Positions 33,884 to 42,388 of a stretch of DNA of 64,000 nucleotides are shown here, piece after piece. A model generated the notes under the pieces. The model worked only from the letters and a program-made list of their open reading frames with translations, was not told where the DNA came from and did no database searches. The translations under genes and the position numbers were made by a program. Origin of the DNA: Nocardia sienata NBRC 100364 (GTDB taxonomy: Bacteria; Actinomycetota; Actinomycetes; Mycobacteriales; Mycobacteriaceae); NCBI RefSeq assembly GCF_001613205.1, contig NZ_BDBX01000049.1, positions 1 to 64,000 of the forward strand. Direction: 5' to 3'. Position 1 is the stretch's first letter. The number at the start of each line of letters is the position of its first letter.

Positions 33884-36607
33884 ATGGACACCACCGCGGC
33901 AGCACTTCGTTCGGATTCGCACAATTCCCGTGCCACCACCTCCGCCGCCGGCTCACCGGAGCCCGGCGCGGCGCCGGAGGCCGCGACCCTGCCCGGCCCG
34001 GAGCTATCCGGTGCCGACCGCCGGGCGGCGGCGCCCGGCAGCCGCGAGCCCGGTGCTTCCGGCGGCCTCGCCGCGCTGCGGCAGCGGGTGCAGGCCGAGC
34101 AGGCGCAGCAGCGCACGGAGACCGCGCAGCGCCGGGCCGAGGAGGCCGAGCAGCTACTGGAGGGCCTCAACCCGCAGCAGCGCGCCGCCGTACTGCACAC
34201 CGGGTCGCCCCTGCTGATCGTGGCCGGCGCGGGGTCGGGCAAGACCGCCGTGCTGACCCGCCGGATCGCCTATCTGCTGGCCGCGCGCGGGGCCACCCCA
34301 GGGCAGATCCTGGCCATCACCTTCACCAACAAAGCCGCCGCCGAGATGCGCGAGCGGGTCATCGGCCTGGTGGGCCCGCGCGCCGCCAGTATGTGGGTGT
34401 CGACCTTCCACTCGAGTTGTGTGCGGATCTTGCGCACTCAGTCGGCCCTGCTGGCCGGGCTGAACTCGAACTTCTCGATCTACGACGCCGACGATTCCCG
34501 GCGGCTGCTCACCATGATCGGCCGGGATCTGGAACTGGACGCCAAGAAGTACACCCCACGGCTGCTCGCGACCGCCATCTCGAACCTGAAGAACGAGCTC
34601 GTCGGCCCGGAGCAGGCGAGCAGCGACGCGGAATTCGAGGACGCCGAGCTGCCGCGCGTCGTCGCCCGTGTCTACACCGAATACCAGCGGCGGTTACGCA
34701 CGGCCAACGCGCTGGATTTCGACGACCTCATCGGCGAGACGGTCGCCCTGCTGCAACGGCATCCCGAGGTCGCCGAGTACTACCGCCGCCGCTTCCGGCA
34801 CGTCCTGGTGGACGAATACCAGGACACCAACCACGCGCAGTACGTGCTGGTGCGGGAACTGGTCGGGCATCACAGCACGGGAGCCGCAACCGCCGGTGAA
34901 GCCGCCGATACCGATGCCGGCGCCGCGGCCGCCGCGCCGGACACCGAGGCCCCGGGGCCGGACGCCCATACGGTGCCGCCCAGCGAGCTCTGCGTGGTCG
35001 GTGACGCCGATCAGTCCATCTACGCCTTCCGCGGCGCCACCATCCGCAATATCGAGGAATTCGAGCGCGATTTTCCCGACGCCGAGACCATTCTGCTGGA
35101 GCAGAACTACCGGTCCACGCAGAACATCCTGTCCGCGGCCAACTCGGTGATCGCGCGCAACACCAACCGCCGCGACAAGCGGCTGTGGACCGACGCCGGT
35201 GAGGGGGAACTCATCACCGGCTACGTCGCCGACAACGAACACGACGAGGCGGCCTTCGTCGCCCGTGAGATCGACCGGCTGGTGGACGAGGGCGAGGCCG
35301 CCTACTCCGATATCGCGGTGTTCTACCGCACCAACAACAACTCCCGGGCGCTGGAGGAGATCTTCATCCGGATGGGCCTGCCCTACAAAGTGGTCGGCGG
35401 GGTCCGGTTCTACGAGCGCAAAGAGGTGCGCGATATCGTCGCCTACCTGCGCGTGCTGGAGAATCCGGAGGATGCGGTGAGCCTGCGCCGGATCCTCAAC
35501 ACTCCACGGCGCGGTATCGGTGACCGCGCCGAAGCCTGTGTGGCAGTGCACGCCGAACAGCGCGGTATCGGTTTCGCCGAGGCACTACGCGATGCCGCCG
35601 CCGGTGAGGTCGCACTGCTGAACACCCGGGCGCGTAACGCCATCGCCGGATTCGTCGCGCTGCTCGAGCAGATCCGGGCCGCCGGGGAAATGGACGAGGT
35701 CGATTTCCCCGATGTGGGCGCGGTGGTCGAGGCAGTACTGGACCGCACCGGATACCGGGCGGAACTCGAGGCCTCCGACGATCCGCAGGACGGCGCGCGA
35801 CTGGACAACCTGAACGAACTCGTCAGCGTCGCCAGGGAGTTCAGCTCCGAAGCCCGCAACGCTCTCGAGGCCGCGCGGGCCGAGGGTCTGGCACCGGAAA
35901 CCGGCGAGGGTGAACCCGAACCCGGTTCGCTGGCCGCCTTCCTGGAACGTGTATCGCTGGTGGCCGATGCCGACCAGATACCCGAAGAGGGTTCGGGCAT
36001 GGTCACCATGATGACCTTGCACACCGCCAAGGGCCTGGAATTCCCGGTGGTCTTCGTGACCGGATGGGAGGACGGCCAGTTCCCGCATCTGCGGGCCCTC
36101 GGCGACCCTGCCGAACTGGCCGAGGAACGCCGGCTGGCCTATGTGGGGATCACCCGGGCCCGGCGTCGCCTCTATCTCACCCGCGCGGTGGTCCGCTCGG
36201 CGTGGGGGCAGCCGGTGTTCAATCCGGAGTCCAGGTTCCTGCAGGAGGTGCCGGACCATCTGATCGATTGGAAGCGGCTGGAACCGGCACGGTCGTCTGC
36301 CCCCACGCAGTACGGCCGCCGCCGTGGGGCCGACTCGAGCGAGGAGGATTGGACCGGCGGCTGGCCGCAGTCGCGGGAGGCGCGGCCCGGTATCCGAGAG
36401 ACCCGCCCGGCCCGGCGTGGCGTGTCCCGGAACAATGTCGGCCTGGTACTGGCGGTCGGCGACCGGGTCAGCGACGACAAGTACGGTCTCGGCCGGGTGG
36501 TCGCCGCGGACGGGGTGGGTGATATGGCCAGTGTGACGATCGATTTCGGGACCAGCGGCACCATCCGGCTCATCCCGAAGTTCAGTCAGACCCTGACCAA
36601 GCTGTAG
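33884..36607 (+). CDS. pcrA: ATP-dependent DNA helicase PcrA/UvrD1
   Basis: This 907-residue superfamily 1A helicase has a Walker A GAGSGKTA near residue 115, FTNKAAAEMRERV, the DEYQDT Walker B, VGDADQSIYAFRGA, LEQNYRST, MTLHTAKGLEFPVVF and VGITRARRRLYLTRA. It is the 3'-5' helicase for repair and replication-fork maintenance, equivalent to Rv0949. Two extensions stand out: an ~80-residue Ala/Glu-rich N-terminus, and a ~35-residue Ala/Pro/Thr-rich insert between DEYQDT and VGDADQS. The C-terminal ~60 residues (VGDRVSDDKYGLGRVVAADG) form the RNA polymerase/Ku-type interaction module seen in PcrA proteins. Confidence 0.96.
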   Translation: MDTTAAALRSDSHNSRATTSAAGSPEPGAAPEAATLPGPELSGADRRAAAPGSREPGASGGLAALRQRVQAEQAQQRTETAQRRAEEAEQLLEGLNPQQRAAVLHTGSPLLIVAGAGSGKTAVLTRRIAYLLAARGATPGQILAITFTNKAAAEMRERVIGLVGPRAASMWVSTFHSSCVRILRTQSALLAGLNSNFSIYDADDSRRLLTMIGRDLELDAKKYTPRLLATAISNLKNELVGPEQASSDAEFEDAELPRVVARVYTEYQRRLRTANALDFDDLIGETVALLQRHPEVAEYYRRRFRHVLVDEYQDTNHAQYVLVRELVGHHSTGAATAGEAADTDAGAAAAAPDTEAPGPDAHTVPPSELCVVGDADQSIYAFRGATIRNIEEFERDFPDAETILLEQNYRSTQNILSAANSVIARNTNRRDKRLWTDAGEGELITGYVADNEHDEAAFVAREIDRLVDEGEAAYSDIAVFYRTNNNSRALEEIFIRMGLPYKVVGGVRFYERKEVRDIVAYLRVLENPEDAVSLRRILNTPRRGIGDRAEACVAVHAEQRGIGFAEALRDAAAGEVALLNTRARNAIAGFVALLEQIRAAGEMDEVDFPDVGAVVEAVLDRTGYRAELEASDDPQDGARLDNLNELVSVAREFSSEARNALEAARAEGLAPETGEGEPEPGSLAAFLERVSLVADADQIPEEGSGMVTMMTLHTAKGLEFPVVFVTGWEDGQFPHLRALGDPAELAEERRLAYVGITRARRRLYLTRAVVRSAWGQPVFNPESRFLQEVPDHLIDWKRLEPARSSAPTQYGRRRGADSSEEDWTGGWPQSREARPGIRETRPARRGVSRNNVGLVLAVGDRVSDDKYGLGRVVAADGVGDMASVTIDFGTSGTIRLIPKFSQTLTKL

Positions 36608-36645
36608 CGCTCCCGCGGGGCGGGGCCGCGCGGTAGGTTCCGATC

Positions 36646-37071
36646 ATGGAGTCTGTCGCGCAGCATCTGTTGTGGTTCCTACCGATGCTATGGCTCGGCA
36701 TGGTGCTGGCCATCTCGTTCCTGGAAGCGCCGCTGAAGTTCCGCGCGCCCGGGGTCACCACCGAACTCGGGCTGGGGATCGGGCGGCTGGTGTTCCGGGC
36801 GCTGAATACCGTGGAGGCCGTACTCGCGGCGGTGCTGCTGATGGCGGCCGTCGTGCTGACGCCTCCTGGAGCGGTGTGGGTGTGGCTCGTGATCGCGGCG
36901 GTGATCCTGGTGGTCCAGTTGGCCGTGGTGCGTCCGCCGCTGTCGCGTCGCTCGGATCGGGTGCTCGCGGGTGAGGAGCTACCGCGTTCGACGGCGCACT
37001 ACTGGTACATCGGGCTGGAGATCGCCAAGGTGATCGCGTTGATCGGGCTGGCGATCGCCGCCGCACCGTGA
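36646..37071 (+). CDS. Four-helix membrane protein, unknown function
   Basis: This 141-residue protein is almost entirely hydrophobic with about four membrane helices: QHLLWFLPMLWLGMVLAISF, LNTVEAVLAAVLLMAAVVL, WVWLVIAAVILVVQLAVV and IGLEIAKVIALIGLAIAAA. A conserved-looking APLKFRAPGVT loop follows helix 1 and a basic PPLSRRSDRVLAG loop follows helix 3. It starts 38 nt after pcrA on the same strand and may be cotranscribed. I do not recognise a functional family. It is an integral cytoplasmic-membrane protein with no extramembrane domain. Confidence 0.75.
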   Translation: MESVAQHLLWFLPMLWLGMVLAISFLEAPLKFRAPGVTTELGLGIGRLVFRALNTVEAVLAAVLLMAAVVLTPPGAVWVWLVIAAVILVVQLAVVRPPLSRRSDRVLAGEELPRSTAHYWYIGLEIAKVIALIGLAIAAAP

Positions 37072-37082
37072 AATCAGCCCCG

Positions 37083-37119
37083 GCCGGGTGCCGGCGAGAT
37101 CGGTGGCGTGGCACCCGGC
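37083..37119. terminator. Bidirectional terminator between membrane protein and M23 peptidase
   Basis: A 10-bp perfect stem (GCCGGGTGCC at 37083-37092 with GGCACCCGGC at 37110-37119) fills the 70-nt gap between two convergent genes. Confidence 0.7.
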
Positions 37120-37141
37120 GGGTGGAGCGGGGAGTGGCCGG

Positions 37142-38416
37142 TCAGTCGCCGTTGCCGGTCAAGCTGATCCCTCGGGTGGCCAGCCACGGCACCGGGTCGA
37201 TCTTGTCGCTGCCGTTGAGCCACACCTCGAAGTGGCAGTGCGGGCCCGTGGAGAACCCACGGTTGCCCATTGTGGCGATCTGGTCGCCGGCGAATACGTA
37301 TTCGCCCACCGAAACGGTGGTGGTGTCGACATGTCCGTAGACGGTGACGGTGCCGTCGGCGTGCAGCAGGCGTACCCACATCCCGAAACCCGAGGCGGGC
37401 CCGGCATCGATGACCTCACCGTCGGCCACCGCGTAGATCGGGGTGCCGATGGGTCCGGCCACGTCGATTCCGAGATGCTGGACGCCCCAGCGGGCGCCGA
37501 ATCCGGACGTGTACGCGCCGCTGGTGAATTTCGCGAACAGCGGGCGGAACTTGGCTTCTTCGGCCTGGGCCAGATCCTCTGCGAATTGGGCCCCGTTGGC
37601 CAGTATCTCGCCGAATCGGCTGGTGTCGACCGGGAGATTGCCGCCGAGCATCTGCGGTGATGCCGTGTTCGATGCGGCGGCCGGATCCTCGGTGGCCATC
37701 GACTGGGCAGCGATCTCGTGGACCGACCCGGCCGCCTCGTAATCGGTGGTCTGCTGTGCCTGTTTGTGATCGGTGGGTTCGGCGGTGGCGCACTGCCCCG
37801 CGGCCACCACGGCGCCCGCGGCCACCGCGACGACCGCGGCGCGGCCTTTGAGCGCGGACGGCGGGGCAGCCACCCGGTGCGCGCCCCGGGAGCGGGACTG
37901 CCGGGTTTCTCCGGGGGTGTCGTCGGTGACGGGCGCGCTCTCCAGCGCCTCGGCGATCGTCGTGGGCGCGGCGTAGTGGTCGGTTTCCGCTCGGCCGCGC
38001 GGTTCATAGGGTGCGGGGTCGGGCCAGGACTGCGCAGGCGTGTCGGACCAGGACTGCGCCTCGGTCCAGCTCTGGTGGGTGTTCCAGTTCGGATCGCTGT
38101 GCCAGACGGGCTTGTCGTTCTGCTGCCACCCGCCCTGCTGCCAGTTGTCCTGAGCCTGCTGCTCACCACCGGACCAGCCGTCGGCCCGGGAATCGGCCCA
38201 GCCCTGGTTCGTCGCCCAGAAGTCGTCGGCGGCGGTGCGGTGGGCATCGGCGGCGGCCGAGGCGGCAGCGGTATTCAGGGGGCGCCTGCGGGTCCGGCTG
38301 TCACCGGGTGTGCCGAACGCGTTGAACGGCCGGTCCGCTTCGGCCGGCTGCGCGTTCTCGTGCCGGAGCCGGGCGCGACCGTCGGGGTGGGCGTCGAGGG
38401 TGCCGCGGTGGTTCAT
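37142..38416 (-). CDS. M23 family metallopeptidase (LytM domain), membrane anchored
   Basis: This 424-residue protein is the positional homologue of Rv0950c. Residues ~1-190 are hydrophilic, rich in Trp, Gln, Asp and Ala, and probably disordered in the cytoplasm. A single hydrophobic stretch (AAVVAVAAGAVVAAGQCATA) anchors it. The C-terminal ~120 residues form an M23 domain with HLGID and HCHFEVW zinc ligands. Such enzymes cleave peptidoglycan cross-bridges or act as LytM-type activators. Zinc residues appear intact. The ATG at 38416 has only a weak RBS. A Crp-like site lies ~300 nt upstream. Confidence 0.88.
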   Translation of the reverse strand: MNHRGTLDAHPDGRARLRHENAQPAEADRPFNAFGTPGDSRTRRRPLNTAAASAAADAHRTAADDFWATNQGWADSRADGWSGGEQQAQDNWQQGGWQQNDKPVWHSDPNWNTHQSWTEAQSWSDTPAQSWPDPAPYEPRGRAETDHYAAPTTIAEALESAPVTDDTPGETRQSRSRGAHRVAAPPSALKGRAAVVAVAAGAVVAAGQCATAEPTDHKQAQQTTDYEAAGSVHEIAAQSMATEDPAAASNTASPQMLGGNLPVDTSRFGEILANGAQFAEDLAQAEEAKFRPLFAKFTSGAYTSGFGARWGVQHLGIDVAGPIGTPIYAVADGEVIDAGPASGFGMWVRLLHADGTVTVYGHVDTTTVSVGEYVFAGDQIATMGNRGFSTGPHCHFEVWLNGSDKIDPVPWLATRGISLTGNGD

Positions 38417-39024
38417 CGGCCGGTTCGCATCCGAGTGGCACCGGGCTTCCGGCCGGTGGTGCGGGGATGCGAGGCCGGAAAGGCTGCTGCCGAACGGCTC
38501 TGCGACTGCGGAGCGGGGTGCTGCGTCAAGCTGCCGTCCTCTCTAAACCTGCTCTGGGAGCAATATCACGGAGATCTCTACTCGCGGAACAACCGGGTGC
38601 GCAAGCATCCACGCTGTGCAACGTTTGTGATCGGCCTGTGACATCGACCGGCTTCGACGGTAACGAAACGATTGCGACGCGGCAAGCGGTAGGACGTTTC
38701 CAAACGTTACTGTGACATTGATCACGTTTCCGTCGCGGGTAGAGCTCACGGTCGGACACGGTGTCCTGTGATCTCGCGGCCGCGATCCGCGTTCTCGCGC
38801 CGACGGTCGCCGCGCACCGCCTGCGGCTCACCTGAAAGCTACTCGTCGGTAGCCTTGGCCTGCGTCTTTACCCTCCCCGCGGGAAAGCTCGTGACCTGCG
38901 CCACTTAGGATGAACGTGCCCGATCGGGTGTGCCTGTGAGTGGTTAGAGTCCGAACGACCCGCTACCGACGTCGGGCCGCCAACAAAGACGTTGTCATAG
39001 CAACGCAGACGAGACGGTGAGTAC
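38417..39024. other. Divergent intergenic region before M23 gene and sucC
   Basis: About 600 nt lie between the M23 peptidase start and sucC. Small ORFs here do not look coding. The interval has a local AT-richer segment (38640-38735) with the Crp-like palindrome. The part near sucC shows GAGACGGTGAG as a weak RBS. I looked for a ydaO-type riboswitch, common before actinobacterial cell-wall hydrolases, and did not recognise one. Confidence 0.5.
38711..38726. promoter_or_regulatory. Crp/Cmr-like binding site
   Basis: TGTGA-CATTGA-TCACG matches the cAMP-receptor-protein palindrome TGTGA-N6-TCACA at 9 of 10 arm positions. It stands between the M23 peptidase and sucC promoters in an AT-rich context. 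It could regulate either gene. Confidence 0.5.
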
Positions 39025-40188
39025 ATGGATCTCTTCGAATATCAGGCGAAGGAGCTCTTCGTAAAGCACGGGGTGCCTTCGTCGGAAGGCCGCGTGACCG
39101 ACACTGCCGAGGACGCCCGCGCCATCGCCGCGGAAATCGGCAAACCGGTGATGATCAAGTCCCAGGTGAAGGTCGGCGGTCGCGGCAAGGCCGGTGGCGT
39201 GAAGTACGCGGCCACCCCGGAGGACGCGTTCACCCACGGGCAGAACATCCTCGGCCTGGACATCAAGGGTCACATCACCAAGAAGATTCTGGTGGCCGAG
39301 GCGAAGGACATCGCCGAGGAGTACTACATCTCCTTCCTGCTCGATCGCGCCAACCGCACCTACCTGGCCATGTGCTCGGTCGAGGGCGGTATGGAGATCG
39401 AAGAGGTCGCCGCCACCAAGCCCGACCGGCTGGCCAAGGTCGCGGTCGACGCGGTCAAGGGCGTCGACCTCGCGTTCGCCCGCTCGATCGCCGAGCAGGG
39501 CCACCTGCCCGCCGATGTGCTGGACGCCGCCGCGGTGACCATCCAGAAGCTGTGGGAGGTCTTCGTCAACGAGGACGCCACCCTGGTCGAGGTCAACCCG
39601 CTGGTCCGCACTCCGGACAACGAGATCCTCGCGCTCGACGGCAAGGTCACCCTGGACGAGAACGCCGACTTCCGGCACGCCGATCACGCGGAGTTCGCGG
39701 ACAAGGACGCGACCGATCCGCTGGAGCTCAAGGCCAAGGAGAACGACCTCAACTACGTCAAGCTCGACGGAGAGGTCGGCATCATCGGCAACGGCGCCGG
39801 TCTGGTCATGTCCACCCTGGACGTCGTCGCCTACGCGGGCGAGAAGCACAACGGTGTCAAGCCGGCCAACTTCCTCGATATCGGTGGTGGCGCCTCGGCC
39901 GAGGTCATGGCCAACGGGCTCGACGTCATCCTGAACGATGCCCAGGTGAAGAGCGTTTTCGTGAACGTCTTCGGTGGCATCACCGCGTGCGACGCGGTCG
40001 CGAACGGCATCGTCAAGGCCCTCGAGATCCTGGGCGACGAAGCCAATAAGCCGCTGGTGGTCCGCCTGGACGGCAACCGGGTGGAAGAGGGTCGCAAGAT
40101 CCTCGCCGAGGCCGCGCACCCGCTGGTGACGCTGGCACAGACCATGGACGAAGGCGCCGACAAGGCCGCCGAACTCGCGGCCCGCTGA
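39025..40188 (+). CDS. sucC: Succinyl-CoA synthetase beta subunit (ADP-forming)
   Basis: This 387-residue protein starts MDLFEYQAKELFVKHGVP, the standard SucC N-terminus. It has an ATP-grasp domain (KSQVKVGGRGKAGGVK; LVEVNPLV with Mg ligands) and the C-terminal GNGAGLVMSTLD and VNVFGGITACD flavodoxin-like segments that meet the alpha subunit. With SucD it makes succinate and nucleotide triphosphate from succinyl-CoA in the TCA cycle. It starts at ATG 39025, and sucD follows 42 nt downstream. It corresponds to Rv0951. Length and motifs are complete. Confidence 0.98.
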   Translation: MDLFEYQAKELFVKHGVPSSEGRVTDTAEDARAIAAEIGKPVMIKSQVKVGGRGKAGGVKYAATPEDAFTHGQNILGLDIKGHITKKILVAEAKDIAEEYYISFLLDRANRTYLAMCSVEGGMEIEEVAATKPDRLAKVAVDAVKGVDLAFARSIAEQGHLPADVLDAAAVTIQKLWEVFVNEDATLVEVNPLVRTPDNEILALDGKVTLDENADFRHADHAEFADKDATDPLELKAKENDLNYVKLDGEVGIIGNGAGLVMSTLDVVAYAGEKHNGVKPANFLDIGGGASAEVMANGLDVILNDAQVKSVFVNVFGGITACDAVANGIVKALEILGDEANKPLVVRLDGNRVEEGRKILAEAAHPLVTLAQTMDEGADKAAELAAR

Positions 40189-40230
40189 GTCGACCTACCA
40201 GGGCACGCCCAGTAAAGGACACACAGAATT

Positions 40231-41145
40231 ATGTCTATTTTCCTCAACAAGGATTCGAAGGTCATCGTCCAGGGCATCACCGGCGGCGAGGGAACCAAGC
40301 ACACCGCGCTGATGCTCAAGGCCGGTACCCAGGTCGTCGGCGGTGTGAACGCGCGTAAGGCGGGCACCACCGTCTCGCACACCGACAAAGACGGCAATGC
40401 CGTCGAACTGCCTGTGTTCGCCACCGTGGCCGAGGCCATGGAGAAGACCGGCGCGGACGTCTCCATCGCGTTCGTTCCGCCGAAGTTCTCCAAGGACGCC
40501 ATCATCGAGGCCATCGACGCGGAGATCCCGCTGCTCGTGGTGATCACCGAGGGCATCCCGGTGCAGGACACCGCCTACGCGTGGGCCTACAACGTGGAGA
40601 AGGGCGCCAAAACCCGGATCATCGGCCCCAACTGCCCCGGCATCATCACCCCCGGCGAATCGCTGGTCGGTATCACCCCGGCCAACATCACCGGCAAGGG
40701 CCCGATCGGCCTGGTGTCCAAGTCCGGCACCCTGACCTACCAGATGATGTACGAGCTGCGCGACTTCGGCTTCTCGACCTCCATCGGTATCGGCGGCGAC
40801 CCGGTCATCGGCACCACCCACATCGACGCCATCGAGGCGTTCGAGAAGGATCCGGAGACCAAGCTGATCGTCATGATCGGCGAGATCGGCGGCGACGCCG
40901 AGGAGCGGGCCGCGGCCTACATCCAGGCCAATGTCACCAAGCCGGTCGTCGGCTACGTGGCCGGTTTCACCGCCCCCGAGGGCAAGACCATGGGCCACGC
41001 GGGCGCCATCGTCTCCGGCTCCTCGGGTACCGCGCAGGCCAAGAAGGACGCGCTGGAGGCCGCGGGCGTGAAGGTCGGCAAGACGCCGTCCGAGACCGCC
41101 GCGCTGGCGCGCGAGATCCTGGAGAAGGCAGCGGTTTCCGCCTGA
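40231..41145 (+). CDS. sucD: Succinyl-CoA synthetase alpha subunit
   Basis: This 304-residue protein starts MSIFLNKDSKVIVQGITGGEG (CoA-binding fold). It has GPNCPGIITPGE and the phosphohistidine loop GHAGAIVSGSSGTA, where His receives the phosphate passed between subunits. It forms the alpha-beta enzyme with SucC, and the two genes are an operon separated by 42 nt (with AAAGGA before the ATG). It corresponds to Rv0952. A T-rich terminator follows, closing the operon. Confidence 0.98.
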   Translation: MSIFLNKDSKVIVQGITGGEGTKHTALMLKAGTQVVGGVNARKAGTTVSHTDKDGNAVELPVFATVAEAMEKTGADVSIAFVPPKFSKDAIIEAIDAEIPLLVVITEGIPVQDTAYAWAYNVEKGAKTRIIGPNCPGIITPGESLVGITPANITGKGPIGLVSKSGTLTYQMMYELRDFGFSTSIGIGGDPVIGTTHIDAIEAFEKDPETKLIVMIGEIGGDAEERAAAYIQANVTKPVVGYVAGFTAPEGKTMGHAGAIVSGSSGTAQAKKDALEAAGVKVGKTPSETAALAREILEKAAVSA

Positions 41146-41169
41146 GCCAGTTCACGCTGTGAGACAACA

Positions 41170-41205
41170 AGGGCCACCTGCACCGCTCGAGGTGTGGGTG
41201 GCCCT
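41170..41205 (+). terminator. Terminator of the sucCD operon
   Basis: AGGGCCACC (41170-41178) pairs with GGTGGCCCT (41197-41205), with inner CACC/GGTG pairing, and is followed by TCGTTTGG. It is a good intrinsic terminator 25 nt after sucD. Confidence 0.75.
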
Positions 41206-41397
41206 TCGTTTGGACGCCGTGTGCTGGGGAGCAGGATTCGGCCCACGCGCACGCCAACCTGCACGGTTCGAGACCGAGGGGGCCCCGAACCCCGGCGCAG
41301 CCGGAGGCGGCGCCAATGACACAGCGCGCGTGCGTGCAGTAGCGTCAAAGAGAATTCAGCCGTCAAGTACGTATTACTCGACCTAGGAGATGACGAC

Positions 41398-42321
41398 ATG
41401 TCATACCCGACCGGGGGCTCCGGGTACAACGCACCCGTTCCGCCCTCCGTTCCGCCCAATCCAGGCCAGCAGGCGGCCGGTGGTGGGAGTGCCGCTGGGG
41501 CCGGCGGGAAAGGACTGCCGTTCTTCCTCACCATCGGTGTGGCCGCGGTGGGCGTGATCGCCTTCCTGCTCGGCTTCCTGTCGTATGTGGGCGCCGATAC
41601 CGATATGGATCTGCCGTCCTCGGCCGATACCAGCCTGAACCTGTTCGAGTACCAGGAAGCCACGATCGGCGGGCTGCTGCTGATCGCCGCGATCCTCGCG
41701 GGCCTGTCGCTGCTGCCCAAGCAGGACTGGGTCGGCGCGGCGGCCGCGGTGGCGGCCGGAACCTTCGTCACCATCCTGTTCCAGTTGTTCAGCCTGCCCG
41801 AGGGCGCGAAGGCCGAGATCGGGCTCTACCTGATCCTGGTCCTGGCGCTGGTGCAGACGGGCCTCGCGGTGGCGGTTGTGCTGTTCGACGCCGGAATTCT
41901 CACCCCGCCGGCCGCTCGTCCGGCGGCGCAGACCGGATTCCCCGGCGGACAGCAGGGTTACGGCCAGCAGCAGTACCAGGGCCAGCAGCAGGCATACGGC
42001 CAGCAGCCGGGCTACGGCCAGCAGTACAGCAGCGGTCAGCAGCAGCAGCCGGGTTACGGCCAGCAGCAGGCCTACGGCCAGCAGCCGGGTTACGCCCAGC
42101 AGCAACAGCAGCAGCAGGGTTACGGCCAGCAGCCGCAGCAGTCGCCGTATGCCGGTGGCCAGCAGCCCTCGCCGTACGGTCAGCAGCCGCCGCAGCAGCA
42201 GGCCTACGGCCAGCAGCCGCAGCAGCCGGGCCAGCAGGCCCAGCCGTTCGGTGGTGAACAGCCGTCCGATCCGGCCGCCGACGCCACCCGCGCGTTCCGG
42301 CAGTCCGACGACCAGAAGTGA
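41398..42321 (+). CDS. DUF5336-like membrane protein with Gln/Tyr-rich tail (Rv0954-like)
   Basis: This 307-residue protein has a Pro/Gly-rich N-terminus (~1-40), four membrane helices (~41-165: FFLTIGVAAVGVIAFLLGF, ATIGGLLLIAAILAGLSLL, AAAVAAGTFVTILFQLF, IGLYLILVLALVQTGLAVAV), then a ~120-residue cytoplasmic tail of repeated YGQQ/QQPGYG units. The arrangement and position match Rv0954, a membrane protein near perM in mycobacteria that has been linked to the cell-division/envelope machinery. The tail is low complexity and prion-like. The ATG at 41398 follows AGGAGATG. It is not part of the sucCD transcript because of the terminator. Confidence 0.85.
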   Translation: MSYPTGGSGYNAPVPPSVPPNPGQQAAGGGSAAGAGGKGLPFFLTIGVAAVGVIAFLLGFLSYVGADTDMDLPSSADTSLNLFEYQEATIGGLLLIAAILAGLSLLPKQDWVGAAAAVAAGTFVTILFQLFSLPEGAKAEIGLYLILVLALVQTGLAVAVVLFDAGILTPPAARPAAQTGFPGGQQGYGQQQYQGQQQAYGQQPGYGQQYSSGQQQQPGYGQQQAYGQQPGYAQQQQQQQGYGQQPQQSPYAGGQQPSPYGQQPPQQQAYGQQPQQPGQQAQPFGGEQPSDPAADATRAFRQSDDQK

Positions 42322-42388
42322 GCACCGGCAGCACCCGGCGCGGCGCGCCTGAAGCGTCCGCGCCGGGGCGGCTGCCACTCTGAAATCC

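Noticed and set aside
38417..38830. A ydaO (cyclic-di-AMP) riboswitch before the M23 peptidase
   Set aside because: Such switches often precede actinobacterial wall hydrolases, but I could not find the conserved core sequences here.
41938..42250. Short CAGCAG-rich repeats considered as a CRISPR or tandem-repeat locus
   Set aside because: The repeats are in frame, encode YGQQ units of a membrane protein tail, and have no spacer structure.
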